Source: Derxia lacustris (GTDB taxonomy: Bacteria > Pseudomonadota > Gammaproteobacteria > Burkholderiales > Burkholderiaceae_E). From it: a DNA stretch of 64,000 bases. Made by a program: the position numbers and the translations under genes. Below, in pieces: positions 38,497 to 47,586 of the stretch (within the stretch, counting starts at the first letter, position 1; the number at the start of each line of letters is the position of its first letter). Where the stretch lies: positions 362,195-426,194 of the forward strand of contig NZ_MUHU01000001.1 in assembly GCF_002105195.1 (NCBI RefSeq), read 5' to 3'. The notes below the pieces were generated by a model. It ran no database searches, was not told the origin of the DNA, and saw only the letters and a program-made list of their open reading frames with translations.

Positions 38497-40659
38497 CTAC
38501 ACCTTCAGGAAAGCCTCACGCGACCCCAGCCAACGCTCCAGATGCGCAGCGGCCGCCGCCGGCTCATGCTTCTCCAGCCAGCGCGCCGCCGCCTGCGCGC
38601 GCTCGACAATCTCGGCATCCAGCTCCACATCGGCAAACCGCAGCAGCGCCGAGCCGCTCTGGCGCGCGCCCAGAAACTCGCCCGGCCCGCGAATGCGCAG
38701 ATCGCGCCGCGCGATCTCGAAGCCGTCGGTGGTCTCGTGCATGGTGCGCAGCCGCTCGGCCGCGACCGGCGACAGCGGCTTTTCGTACAGCAGCACGCAG
38801 ACCGATTCGGCCGCGCCGCGCCCGACGCGCCCGCGCAGCTGGTGCAACTGCGCAAGGCCAAAGCGCTCCGCATGCTCGATCACCATCAGCGAGGCATTGG
38901 GCACGTCCACGCCCACCTCGATGACGGTGGTGGCGACCAGCACCTGCACCTCGCCGGCCGCAAACGCATGCATCACCGCCTGCTTGTCGGCCGCGCCGAG
39001 CTTGCCGTGGACCAGTCCCACATTCAGGCCGGCCAGCTCCTCGCCCAGGCGCGCATGCGTGTCGATGGCGGTCTGCAATTGCAGCGCCTCCGATTCCTCG
39101 ATGAGCGGGCAGACCCAGTAGCACTGCGCGCCGCCGGCCACCACATGCCGCACGCGGGCGATCACCTCGTCGCGCCGGTGGTTGTCGACCAGCCGCGTGC
39201 GCACCGGCGTGCGGCCGGGCGGCAGCTGGTCGATGCTGCTCACGTCGAGGTCGGCGAGCGCGGTCATGGCCAGGGTGCGCGGGATCGGCGTGGCGCTCAT
39301 CATCAATTGATGCACTTCGAGCGCATCTTCGGCGTCGGCATCGCCGGGCGCCGCCTTGCGCAGCAGCGCCAGCCGCTGGCCCACGCCAAAGCGGTGCTGC
39401 TCGTCGACGATGGCCAGGCCAAGCGCGCGGAACTGCGCCGTGTCCTCGATCAGCGCATGCGTGCCGACGGCAAACTGCGCCGCGCCGCTCGCCAGTGCCG
39501 CCAGCGCGGCGCGCCGCTCGCTGGCCTTCTGCGAGCCGGCCAGCCACACGGTCTTCACGCCGAGCGGCGCGAGCAGCTCCCCGAGCTTGCGCAGATGCTG
39601 CTCGGCCAGGATTTCGGTCGGCGCCATCAGCGCCACCTGCAAGCCGGCGTCGATGGCCTGCATCGCCGCGAAGGCCGCGACGATGGTCTTGCCCGCGCCC
39701 ACGTCGCCTTGCAGCAGCCGGGTCATCGGCTGGGCCTGCGCGAGGTCGGCGGCGATCTCGGCCACCACGCGTTCCTGCGCGGCAGTCAGCGCAAACGGCA
39801 GCGCCGCGCGCAGCGCCTGCACGCCGAGCCCGCCGGCCGGCAGCGGCCGCGCCCGGCGCGCCAGCCGCAGCGCCCGTGCGCGCGCCATCGCCAGTTGCTG
39901 CGCCAGCAGCTCCTCGAACTTGATGCGCGTCCAGGCCGGATGGCTCTTGTCGAGCAGCGCCGCATTGGCGCCGACCGGCGGGTGATGCAGCGTGCGCACC
40001 GCCTCGGCCAGCGACAGATAGCCGAGCCGCTCCAGAAGCCGCATCGGCAGCACTTCTTCGAGCTGGAACACCGCGAGCGCCGCATCGATGCGCTTGCGCA
40101 GCACCGCCTGCGGCACGCCGGCCGCCGCCGGGTACACCGGCGTGAGCACCTGCGGCAGCGGCGCGCCTTCGGTCACGGCGCGGAACTTGGGATGGACCAT
40201 CTCCGGCGGCGCGCCGGGCAGCCAGCCGTGGCGCGCCTCGCCGCGCACCCGCAGCGGCTTGCCGTCGCGCTCGGCCGCGTTGAAGGCCGCGACCTGGTTC
40301 GGATAGAAGTTGAGGAAGCGCAGCAGGATCTCGCCGCTCGCATCCTCGGCGCGCACCAGCAGCTGCTTGCGGCCGCGCACCGCCACTTCCACCGCCAGCA
40401 CCTTCACTTCCACCTGCTGCACCAGCATCGGCTCCAGCTCGGCCACGGGCACCACGCGGGTCTCGTCCTCGTAGCGCAGCGGCAGATGCAGCACGTAGTC
40501 GCGCGCGGTGACCAGACCCATGCGCTCCAGCCGGCGGCCGAGCGCATCGCCGGCCGATTCGCGCGCGGGCTTGCGCGCCGGTGCGGTGCCGGCGGCCGCC
40601 GCGTCGCCCTTCGTCCGGGCCTGCAAGGAGGTACTCACTGATTTGCCTGTGCGGGTCAT
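38497..40659 (-). CDS. recG: ATP-dependent DNA helicase RecG
   Basis: Remodels stalled forks and branched DNA. The 720-aa protein has an N-terminal wedge/OB domain ('LPLRYEDETRVVPV'), helicase motif I 'LLQGDVGAGKTIVA', motif II 'VDEQHRFGVGQR', motif III 'MMSATPIPRTLA' and the C-terminal 'RIRGPGEFLGARQSG' typical of RecG. The ATG at 40659 gives about 30 extra residues before the conserved start, and the frame is open further upstream. It diverges from the permease gene with a 169-bp gap. Confidence 0.94.
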   Translation of the reverse strand: MTRTGKSVSTSLQARTKGDAAAAGTAPARKPARESAGDALGRRLERMGLVTARDYVLHLPLRYEDETRVVPVAELEPMLVQQVEVKVLAVEVAVRGRKQLLVRAEDASGEILLRFLNFYPNQVAAFNAAERDGKPLRVRGEARHGWLPGAPPEMVHPKFRAVTEGAPLPQVLTPVYPAAAGVPQAVLRKRIDAALAVFQLEEVLPMRLLERLGYLSLAEAVRTLHHPPVGANAALLDKSHPAWTRIKFEELLAQQLAMARARALRLARRARPLPAGGLGVQALRAALPFALTAAQERVVAEIAADLAQAQPMTRLLQGDVGAGKTIVAAFAAMQAIDAGLQVALMAPTEILAEQHLRKLGELLAPLGVKTVWLAGSQKASERRAALAALASGAAQFAVGTHALIEDTAQFRALGLAIVDEQHRFGVGQRLALLRKAAPGDADAEDALEVHQLMMSATPIPRTLAMTALADLDVSSIDQLPPGRTPVRTRLVDNHRRDEVIARVRHVVAGGAQCYWVCPLIEESEALQLQTAIDTHARLGEELAGLNVGLVHGKLGAADKQAVMHAFAAGEVQVLVATTVIEVGVDVPNASLMVIEHAERFGLAQLHQLRGRVGRGAAESVCVLLYEKPLSPVAAERLRTMHETTDGFEIARRDLRIRGPGEFLGARQSGSALLRFADVELDAEIVERAQAAARWLEKHEPAAAAAHLERWLGSREAFLKV

Positions 40660-40828
40660 CGGCCGATTGTCGCAGCAGCCACGCAACGCTTGGCGTGCGA
40701 TTGGTCGCCGCGCATGCCGCCGTCCGGCTGCCTGACCTAGCCGCGCGCCCGCGTCCGGGCGTAGATTCGCCGCCCGCGTCGGCAAACGACGCCGCGCCGC
40801 CTCTGCAACTGGCGCTCCGGAGAAACAC

Positions 40829-42784
40829 ATGAACACCCGCCGACTGCGCGATGTGGTGCTGGGCAAACCGCTCGATCCGACCAATCAGGCCACGCGCCAT
40901 TCGCTGGCGCTGGTGGCCTTCCTGGCCTGGGTCGGGCTCGGCGCCGACGGGCTTTCGTCATCGGCCTACGGGCCGGAGGAAGCCTTCCGCGCGCTCGGCG
41001 CGCACACGCATTTCGGGCTCTATCTGGCGCTGGCGACGGCGGTCACCGTCTTCATCATTTCGCTGGCCTACAACCAGATCATCGAGCTCTTCCCCACCGG
41101 CGGCGGCGGCTACCGCGTGGCCACCACGCTGATCGGCCCGCACGCGGGGCTGGTCGCCGGCTCGGCGCTCATCGTCGATTACGTGCTGACCATCGTCATC
41201 TCGGTGGCGTCGGGCGTCGACGCCATGTTCAGCCTGCTGCCGCACGGCATGCAGCCGTGGAAGTTGCAGGTGGAAGTGGTGCTGCTGGCGCTGCTCATCG
41301 TCATCAATCTGCGCGGCGCGCGCGAGTCGATCATGCTGCTGCTGCCGATCTTCCTCGGCTTCGTGGCGACGCATTTCGTGCTCATCGTCTACGGCATCGG
41401 CGCGCATGCCGACGGCCTGCCCAGCCTCGTGCCCGACACGCTCGCCGACACGCGCCAGCTGGCCGGCGACACCTCGTGGATGTTTGTCGCGGCGCTGTTC
41501 CTCAAGGCCTATTCGCTCGGCGGCGGCACGTACACCGGCATCGAGGCGGTGTCGAACAACGTGCAAAGCCTGGCCGAGCCGCGCGTCAAGACCGGCAAGC
41601 TGACCATGCTCTACATGGCCGCGTCGCTGGCCTTCACCGCCGGCGGAATCATCCTGCTCTACCTGCTGTGGAACGCGCATCACGTCGAGGGCCAGACGCT
41701 CAATGCCGTGGTGTTCCGCGACATCCTCGGCCACATGGGCTTCAGCGGCGCGGGCAACGTGGTGGCGCTCACGGTGGTGCTGCTGTTCGAGGCCGGGCTG
41801 CTGTTCGTGGCCGCCAACACCGGCTTTCTGGGCGGGCCGGCGGTGCTGGCCAACATGGCGGTCGATAGCTGGGTGCCGCACAAGTTCCGCTACCTGTCGC
41901 AGCGGCTGGTCACGCAGAACGGCATCCTGGTGATGGGCTTTGCCGCCTTCGTCATCCTCTATGCCTCGGGCGGGCGGGTCGATCTGCTGGTGGTGCTGTA
42001 CTCGATCAACGTCTTCCTCACCTTCTCGCTGTCGCTGGCCGGACTGTGCGTGTACTGGCTGCGGCATCGCGACGGCACGCGCTGGCTGCCACGGCTGCTG
42101 CTGTCGGCCACCGGCCTGCTGGTCACGGTGAGCATCCTGTGCGTGACCACCATCGCCAAGTTCTTCGAGGGCGGCTGGGTCACGGTGCTGATCACCGGGC
42201 TGGTCATCGCGGCCTGCCTGTGGGTGCGCAACCATTACCGCGAGACCCGCAGCGCCATCGGCGAGGTGGATGCGATCTTTGCCGCCCAGCCGTTCGGCTC
42301 GGTCACCGCGCCGCCGGCCTGCGACCGCGAGGCGCCGACGGCGGCCTTCATCGTGGGCAGTTCGCGCGGCGGCGGCCTGCATGCCTGGCTGTGGGTGCAG
42401 CGGATGTTTCCGGGCCAGTTCCGCAACTTCGTGTTCATCAATGCGCGCACGGTGGATGCGCAGGTCTACGGCGGCGAGGCCGAGCTGGAGCTGATGAAGA
42501 CCGACGCGACCGTGTCGGTGAAGTACTTCGAGAATTTCTGCCACAGCCACGGGCTGGCGGCGCGCAGCTATCTGGGCTTTGGCATCGACGTGGTGACCGA
42601 GGTGTCGCACCTGTGCGAGCAGGTGCAGAAAGATTTCCCGAACACCATCTTCTTCACCTCCAAGCTCATCTTCCGCGAGGAGAACTGGATCACCCGGCTG
42701 CTGCACAACCAGGCCGCCGTGGCGATCCAGCGCAAGCTGCATCTGGAAGGGATGCAGATGGTCATCCTGCCGATGAAGGTCTGA
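40829..42784 (+). CDS. APC superfamily permease, KimA-like
   Basis: A 651-aa inner-membrane transporter with about twelve helices in residues 25-470 and a C-terminal cytoplasmic domain of about 170 residues. The N-terminal pattern 'ADGLSSSAYGPEEAFRALG' and the C-terminal domain resemble the KimA/YdaO group of APC permeases, which import potassium, rather than classical amino-acid permeases. GGAG lies seven bases before the ATG. The call of potassium as substrate is by family likeness only. Convergent with the SphA-type gene, with nine bases between. Confidence 0.72.
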   Translation: MNTRRLRDVVLGKPLDPTNQATRHSLALVAFLAWVGLGADGLSSSAYGPEEAFRALGAHTHFGLYLALATAVTVFIISLAYNQIIELFPTGGGGYRVATTLIGPHAGLVAGSALIVDYVLTIVISVASGVDAMFSLLPHGMQPWKLQVEVVLLALLIVINLRGARESIMLLLPIFLGFVATHFVLIVYGIGAHADGLPSLVPDTLADTRQLAGDTSWMFVAALFLKAYSLGGGTYTGIEAVSNNVQSLAEPRVKTGKLTMLYMAASLAFTAGGIILLYLLWNAHHVEGQTLNAVVFRDILGHMGFSGAGNVVALTVVLLFEAGLLFVAANTGFLGGPAVLANMAVDSWVPHKFRYLSQRLVTQNGILVMGFAAFVILYASGGRVDLLVVLYSINVFLTFSLSLAGLCVYWLRHRDGTRWLPRLLLSATGLLVTVSILCVTTIAKFFEGGWVTVLITGLVIAACLWVRNHYRETRSAIGEVDAIFAAQPFGSVTAPPACDREAPTAAFIVGSSRGGGLHAWLWVQRMFPGQFRNFVFINARTVDAQVYGGEAELELMKTDATVSVKYFENFCHSHGLAARSYLGFGIDVVTEVSHLCEQVQKDFPNTIFFTSKLIFREENWITRLLHNQAAVAIQRKLHLEGMQMVILPMKV

Positions 42785-42793
42785 GCGCCGGTC

Positions 42794-43666
42794 TCAGAAC
42801 AGTTGCAGCAGCCGCAGGTTGACGCGGTTGTTCTCCCGGAAGCCGTCGCGCACATGCAGGTCGCGGCCCCAGGTCGCGAGCAGCTGGGTCGTCGGCGTGA
42901 AGAACCAGCCGCCACCGACCGCGAACTTGGTCGTCGCCTGCCGGTTCTCCTGATCGACGCCGCCGAGCTTCGTCGCGCCGCCGAAGCTGTCGGAAAAGCC
43001 CGCACGCAGGTCGAGCGCCGGCGCGACCGCATGGCGCAGCCAGGCCTGCAATTGCAGCTGCGGCTTCTGCGTCAGCGCGGTCTTGCCGCCGGCGCCGTCG
43101 TTGGCGTCGTCGTTCCTGCCGAACACGGTCACGTCGCCGATCAGGTCGAGCAGCAGCGAGTCGCCGAGCGGCGCAACGACGCCGCCATTCAGCGTCAGCT
43201 TCCAGCGGTTCTCGCCGAGGTTCAGCGGACGCGTGCGGTCGTAGCTGCCGGTCGGCAGCGACAGAAAGCTCGTGACGCCGGAATGCACGCGGTCGCCGGG
43301 CTGGCTGAACCAGAGCGCGGCGGCCAGCAGCAGGTCGCCGCTGCCGCTGTCCGAGCCGAGCGAGGCGGTGTCGTCCTTGCCCTTGAGCCGCCCGAATGGC
43401 AGCAGCACCTGCACGTCGGCGCTGTGGCCGCCGAGATCGAACACATGCACGCCGCGCAGGATGCCGACCTGCGAGTCGAGCCGCGCATTGATCGGGACGC
43501 GCTCGCCCCGGCTGTAGAGCGCGTCGCGCGATGCGTTCTGGTAGTAGGCGGCGAACAGATTGGTGCCGACCGGCAGGGTCGTGTAGTCGCCCGCGTCGAC
43601 GTCCATCGCGCAGGCGGGCGCAAGCAAGGCGGCGGCCGCCGCTGCGGCCACGGTGGTGCGGATCAC
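42794..43666 (-). CDS. SphA/MetA-pathway type outer-membrane protein
   Basis: A 290-aa exported protein of the group annotated as phenol-degradation MetA-pathway or SphA-like outer-membrane proteins. These are thought to be channels for hydrophobic substrates. The signal peptide ends near 'LLAPACA', and the mature start 'DAGDYTTLPVGTNLFAAYY' is the family hallmark. Alternating beta-strand-like sequence continues to a C-terminal Phe, as in outer-membrane barrels. The start is a GTG at 43666 with GAGGAG upstream. It is the last gene of the monooxygenase cluster and fits uptake of its substrate. Confidence 0.75.
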   Translation of the reverse strand: MIRTTVAAAAAAALLAPACAMDVDAGDYTTLPVGTNLFAAYYQNASRDALYSRGERVPINARLDSQVGILRGVHVFDLGGHSADVQVLLPFGRLKGKDDTASLGSDSGSGDLLLAAALWFSQPGDRVHSGVTSFLSLPTGSYDRTRPLNLGENRWKLTLNGGVVAPLGDSLLLDLIGDVTVFGRNDDANDGAGGKTALTQKPQLQLQAWLRHAVAPALDLRAGFSDSFGGATKLGGVDQENRQATTKFAVGGGWFFTPTTQLLATWGRDLHVRDGFRENNRVNLRLLQLF

Positions 43667-43731
43667 TGCTGTCTCCTCGGTGTTCGGGGGCAATGGCCCG
43701 GTCTGCGCCGGGCCTGTTGCGATGCGCGGGC

Positions 43732-44784
43732 TCAGACCGGCGTGGCCAGCAGCGCCTGAAGGTGGGCGTCGATCTGCGCGAGGGCGTCGGCATCGGTGCC
43801 GAACAGCGCGAGGTGGCCGTCGATGCTGTGGATCGGGCGGTACTCGCTGCCCGCGATGAGCCGCTGCTCGACGAAGCAGTCCTCGGGCGCGAAGAACATG
43901 TCGTGGCTGATCGGCATGACGAAGGTCTTGGCCGTGATGCGGCCGAGCGCCGCCGCGAGGTCGCCGCCGGCATGCCGGCTCACGTCGCCGCGCTGCCATT
44001 TCCAGGCCATCGCGAGCAGATCGTTCGGGTCCATCGGCGCGAAATAGCCGGTCATGAATCCATCGACGAAGGCCTGCATCGAGTCGAAGCCGAAGGCCTT
44101 GTAGCGGCCGGCGCGGAAGAATTCCGTGCTCCAGCCCATCACCGTCCACAGCTTCGCGTGGCGCTTCAGGCCGGCGGCCACCGCGTCGGGCGTGGCGTAG
44201 TCGCCGCCGTCGAAGCCCGGGTCGGTGGTGATGGCCTCGACCAGCGTTTCGGTGAAGAGGAAGTCGTGCTCGGTGTTCTTCGCGGTGCCGGCGATCGGCG
44301 CGGCGCGCAGCACCATCTCGGGATAGCGCACCGCCCATTCATAGGTCTGCTGCGCGCCCATCGAGCCGCCAACCACCAGCGCCAGCCGGTCGATGCCGAA
44401 GGTCTCGGTCAGCAGCCGATGCTGGGCGCGCACGTCGTCGCCGATGCGCACCTTCGGGAAGTGCGCGCCGGACGCAGCGCCGGCAGCGTTGTGCGGCGAG
44501 GTCGAGAGCCCGCCGCCGATCTGGTTGACGACGACGATGAAGTACTTGGCCGGGTCGAGCGCGCGGCCGGCGCCGACATAGACCTGCTCGATGATCTTGC
44601 TCGTGCCCGAGTACCAGGTCGGCACCAGAATCGCGTTGTCCTTCGCGGCGTTGAGCTTGCCGTGGGTGGCGACCGCGAGACGGCAGTCGCGCAGCTCGCC
44701 GCCGTCTTCGAGGGCAAGCGTGCCGATGTTGAACAGCTCGTAGGGACCGTGGCGGTCGGGGCCGTAGTAGGCGTTGCCGGTCAT
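43732..44784 (-). CDS. MetX-like alpha/beta hydrolase
   Basis: A 350-aa alpha/beta-fold protein resembling homoserine O-acetyltransferase (MetX) but probably an esterase or hydrolase. The nucleophile elbow is 'VVGGSMGAQQ' with Ser141, and the late His is in 'SIDGHLALFG'. The N-terminus 'YELFNIGTLALEDGGELRD' matches MetX-like hydrolases. GAGGAGG precedes the ATG, 12 bases after the monooxygenase stop. In this context it probably cleaves the ester or lactone made by the monooxygenase. Confidence 0.78.
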   Translation of the reverse strand: MTGNAYYGPDRHGPYELFNIGTLALEDGGELRDCRLAVATHGKLNAAKDNAILVPTWYSGTSKIIEQVYVGAGRALDPAKYFIVVVNQIGGGLSTSPHNAAGAASGAHFPKVRIGDDVRAQHRLLTETFGIDRLALVVGGSMGAQQTYEWAVRYPEMVLRAAPIAGTAKNTEHDFLFTETLVEAITTDPGFDGGDYATPDAVAAGLKRHAKLWTVMGWSTEFFRAGRYKAFGFDSMQAFVDGFMTGYFAPMDPNDLLAMAWKWQRGDVSRHAGGDLAAALGRITAKTFVMPISHDMFFAPEDCFVEQRLIAGSEYRPIHSIDGHLALFGTDADALAQIDAHLQALLATPV

Positions 44785-44796
44785 GGTTCCGCCTCC

Positions 44797-46446
44797 TCAG
44801 CGCATCTCGAAACCGGGATAGCCGCTGGCGGCCAGCTCGTCGCACTGGCGGTGGTAATTGCCGGCGCCGCCGATGTACGACAGCAGCCGGCGCGGCTTGC
44901 CCTCGACGTTCGAGCCCATGTACCAGGAGTCGGTCTTGACCACGAGCGTGGCGGCGGCGGTCTCGTCGTGATGCGCGACCCACTTGTCCTCGAAGGCCTT
45001 GCTCGCCTCGACGACCTGCCTGCCCTGGCTGCGCGAGTAGGCGATGCAGTCGGAGATCCAGTCGACCTGCTGTTGCAGGCAGGTGGTCATGTTGCACAGC
45101 GCGGCCGACGGCGCCAGCGGCGCGCCGGTGGTGAACATGTTGGGATAGCCATGCACCTGCAAGCCCATCGCCGAGCGGATTTCCTCCTGCCATTGCGCCT
45201 TCAGCGAGCGGCCGCCGCGGCCCCGGATGTCGATGCGCGTGAAGGCGCCCGATCCCGCGTCGAAGCCCACCGCAAGGATGATCACGTCGACCTCGTGAAC
45301 CTTGCCGTCGGCGGTCCGGATGCCCTCGGGCACGACGCATTCGATCGGCGTCGCGCGGCAATCGACCGCCTCGACATTGTCCTGGAGATACACCTCCAGA
45401 TAGCCGCTTTCGAGCGGGACGCGATGGGTGCCGAAGCCGTAGTCGGTCGGGATCAGCAGCGCGCACAGCGCCGGGTCGTGGCGCAGCCGCTCGCGCATCT
45501 TGGCGCGCACGAAGTCGGACACCTCGCGGCTGACGGCCTCGTCGAAGAACATCTCCGGATAGCTCGCCAGCCACAGCGCCAGCGAGCCGTCGTCCCAGTT
45601 CCGCTCCAGCACGGCGAGCCGTTCCTCGGGCGTGGACTCGGCCCAGGGCTTGGCCTGGAAGTCGTAGTCGAAGCCGGCGAAGGTCGAGCGCACGCGCTGC
45701 TTCGTCTCGTGGAAGCGCGCGCCCCAGCGGTCCCAGTCGGCCTGGCTGTACTTCGGGTTCTTCATCGGGATCACGTATTGCGGCGTGCGCGCAAAGACCT
45801 TCAGCGCGCCGACCTCCGGCGCAATCGTCTGGATCACCTGGATGCCGGTCGCACCGGTGCCGACCACCGCCACCCGCTTGCCCTTCAGATCGACCGCTTC
45901 CTTCGGCCAGCGCGCGGTGTGGAAGATCTGCCCCTTGAAACTCGACTGGCCCGGGAAGCGATCGGCAAGCGGCGCCGACAACATGCCGCAGCAGGCGATG
46001 AAGTACTGCGCGTCGATGCGCTCGCCGGCGTCGGTCGCGATGTCCCAGCGCTGGCTGTCCTCGTTGAAGTGGGCCGACGCGATGCGCGTGTCGAACTGGA
46101 TGTCCTTCTTCAGGTCGAGCCGGTCGGCCACGAAGTTGAGCCACTGCTCGGTCTCGGCCTGGGCCGGAAAGCGCTCGCTCGGCTTCCACGCCTTGTAGAG
46201 CGCTTCCGAGAACCAGTACTGGTAGATCTCGGCCTGGGAATCGAAGCGCGCGCCGGGATAGCGGTTCCAGTACCAGGTGCCGCCCACGCCCGAGGCCGTG
46301 TCGTAGGCGCGCACCTTCAGGCCCATCTCGCGCAGCCGGTGCAGTTGATAAAGCCCCGCCACGCCGGCGCCGACGATCAGGGCGTCGAGCCGGATGGCCG
46401 GGTTGGAAGCGTTCGCCGGGGTGGCGTTCTGATGGGTCAAGGTCAC
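44797..46446 (-). CDS. Baeyer-Villiger type flavin monooxygenase
   Basis: A 549-aa FAD/NADPH monooxygenase that inserts oxygen next to a ketone to give an ester or lactone. It has two Rossmann motifs, 'GAGVAG' at residues 26-31 and 'GTGATG' at 196-201. Between them is the Baeyer-Villiger fingerprint F-x-G-x3-H-T-x2-W at 170-180 ('FKGQIFHTARW'). 'GGTWYWNRYPGARFDS' is also typical. The start is a GTG at 46446 with GGAGGAG five bases upstream. It follows the AraC gene on the same strand. The ketone substrate (cyclic, aliphatic or steroidal) is not predictable. Confidence 0.9.
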   Translation of the reverse strand: MTLTHQNATPANASNPAIRLDALIVGAGVAGLYQLHRLREMGLKVRAYDTASGVGGTWYWNRYPGARFDSQAEIYQYWFSEALYKAWKPSERFPAQAETEQWLNFVADRLDLKKDIQFDTRIASAHFNEDSQRWDIATDAGERIDAQYFIACCGMLSAPLADRFPGQSSFKGQIFHTARWPKEAVDLKGKRVAVVGTGATGIQVIQTIAPEVGALKVFARTPQYVIPMKNPKYSQADWDRWGARFHETKQRVRSTFAGFDYDFQAKPWAESTPEERLAVLERNWDDGSLALWLASYPEMFFDEAVSREVSDFVRAKMRERLRHDPALCALLIPTDYGFGTHRVPLESGYLEVYLQDNVEAVDCRATPIECVVPEGIRTADGKVHEVDVIILAVGFDAGSGAFTRIDIRGRGGRSLKAQWQEEIRSAMGLQVHGYPNMFTTGAPLAPSAALCNMTTCLQQQVDWISDCIAYSRSQGRQVVEASKAFEDKWVAHHDETAAATLVVKTDSWYMGSNVEGKPRRLLSYIGGAGNYHRQCDELAASGYPGFEMR

Positions 46447-46549
46447 GTTGTCTCCTCCATGGAATGGCTGACGACCCGGGCTGCATTCGCATGCTCCGGG
46501 CGGGCGATCCCACAGGGCGACCGCCGTGCTCCAAGGTAGGAAAGCCCCT

Positions 46550-46588
46550 CGGCAACGGTCTTGAACGAACCGGTGAAAACCTTGAACG
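46550..46588. promoter_or_regulatory. tandem direct repeats, candidate AraC-regulator site
   Basis: CGG-N7-CTTGAACG occurs twice (46550-46567 and 46571-46588) with a 21-bp period, two turns of the helix. They lie 104-142 bases upstream of the monooxygenase start. AraC/XylS regulators bind direct repeats spaced about 21 bp. Confidence 0.6.
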
Positions 46589-46615
46589 CGGGCGTGAATC
46601 GGCAGCGCGCCGGAT

Positions 46616-47503
46616 TCAGCTGGCGGGGTTGCGACGCAGCGCCGCCGGGGTGCTGCCGAGCCGGCTGCCAAGAACACGCGTCATGTGCGCCTGATCGGAG
46701 AAGCCGCAGGCGGACGCCACGGCCTTGATGGGCAGCTTGCCCTGCGTCAGCAGGCGCCGGGCCCGCTCGACGCGCTGGTCCACGACATAGGCGTGCGGCG
46801 CCATGCCGAAGGACTGCCGAAAGCGCCGGCCGAAGGTCCACGCGCCCATGGCGGCAACGCCCGCCAGCTCCTCCAGCGTGAGCGCCTCATGCAGCCGCGT
46901 CTCGATGTATTCGGTCAGGCGCGCGCACATCGCCTGGGGCAGTCCGCCTTGCTGCGCCGGCTCGCGAAACGTCACCGACGCGTAGTTGCGCAGCAGGTGG
47001 ACGACGAGCTGCGTGCTCAGTGCCTCGACATAGAGCGAGCCGCCGATGGCATGCCGGCCCGACTCGCGGACGATGTCGTCGACGATGCCGGAAACCACGG
47101 CATCGCGCGCCTGCAGCAGATCGTGCAGACGCACGTCGGCGATCGAGCGCTCGAGCACGTCGGTGGCGATCCGCGACACCAGCGCGTCGGAGAGATAGGC
47201 GTGCGCGACGTCGATCTCGTCGGTCCAGTGCCAGTGCGAATCCTGGACCCGGGTCAGCAGCGAGATGTCGCCGACATCGCAGCGCGCCCGGGTCCAGCGG
47301 CCCTCGAAGCGCCGCGCCATCTGCGTGCTGCCGCGCTTGTAGGAAACGATCATGAAATCGGCCAGCGCCGGCACTGCGACGTCGAGTGCCTCGTAGCGGT
47401 AGGCGCGCAGGCCGACGCCGCTCCAGCCCAGGCCTTCGCTGGTGGCGAGCAACTGGCCGGGCACCCACTTGGGGAGTTCGCCGGGGGTGATGGGTCGAGT
47501 CAT
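46616..47503 (-). CDS. AraC family transcriptional regulator
   Basis: A 295-aa regulator. The N-terminal part (1-185) is a cupin-like effector region with no recognised ligand. The C-terminal part has the two AraC helix-turn-helix units, 'LTLEELAGVAAMGAWTFGRRFRQS' and 'IKAVASACGFSDQAHMTRVL', both well conserved. It lies directly upstream of the Baeyer-Villiger cluster and is probably its activator, responding to the ketone or a derivative. Confidence 0.88.
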   Translation of the reverse strand: MTRPITPGELPKWVPGQLLATSEGLGWSGVGLRAYRYEALDVAVPALADFMIVSYKRGSTQMARRFEGRWTRARCDVGDISLLTRVQDSHWHWTDEIDVAHAYLSDALVSRIATDVLERSIADVRLHDLLQARDAVVSGIVDDIVRESGRHAIGGSLYVEALSTQLVVHLLRNYASVTFREPAQQGGLPQAMCARLTEYIETRLHEALTLEELAGVAAMGAWTFGRRFRQSFGMAPHAYVVDQRVERARRLLTQGKLPIKAVASACGFSDQAHMTRVLGSRLGSTPAALRRNPAS

Positions 47504-47586
47504 GCGGCGACAACTTGCACGATCGCGCCCGGCGGCGAACTCGGGAGCATCCCTGAAGCGCGGTGACCGTCACCGCGCTTCAGGCA

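Noticed and set aside
38293..40641. A 782-codon plus-strand open frame opposite recG
   Set aside because: Shadow of recG; its translation is Arg/Gln/His-rich with no family pattern.
43531..46539. A 1002-codon open frame on the plus strand across the monooxygenase cluster
   Set aside because: It is antisense to three genes with strong motifs and good ribosome-binding sites. Its translation is Arg/Ala/Gly/His-rich without domains, as expected from high-GC third-position bias.
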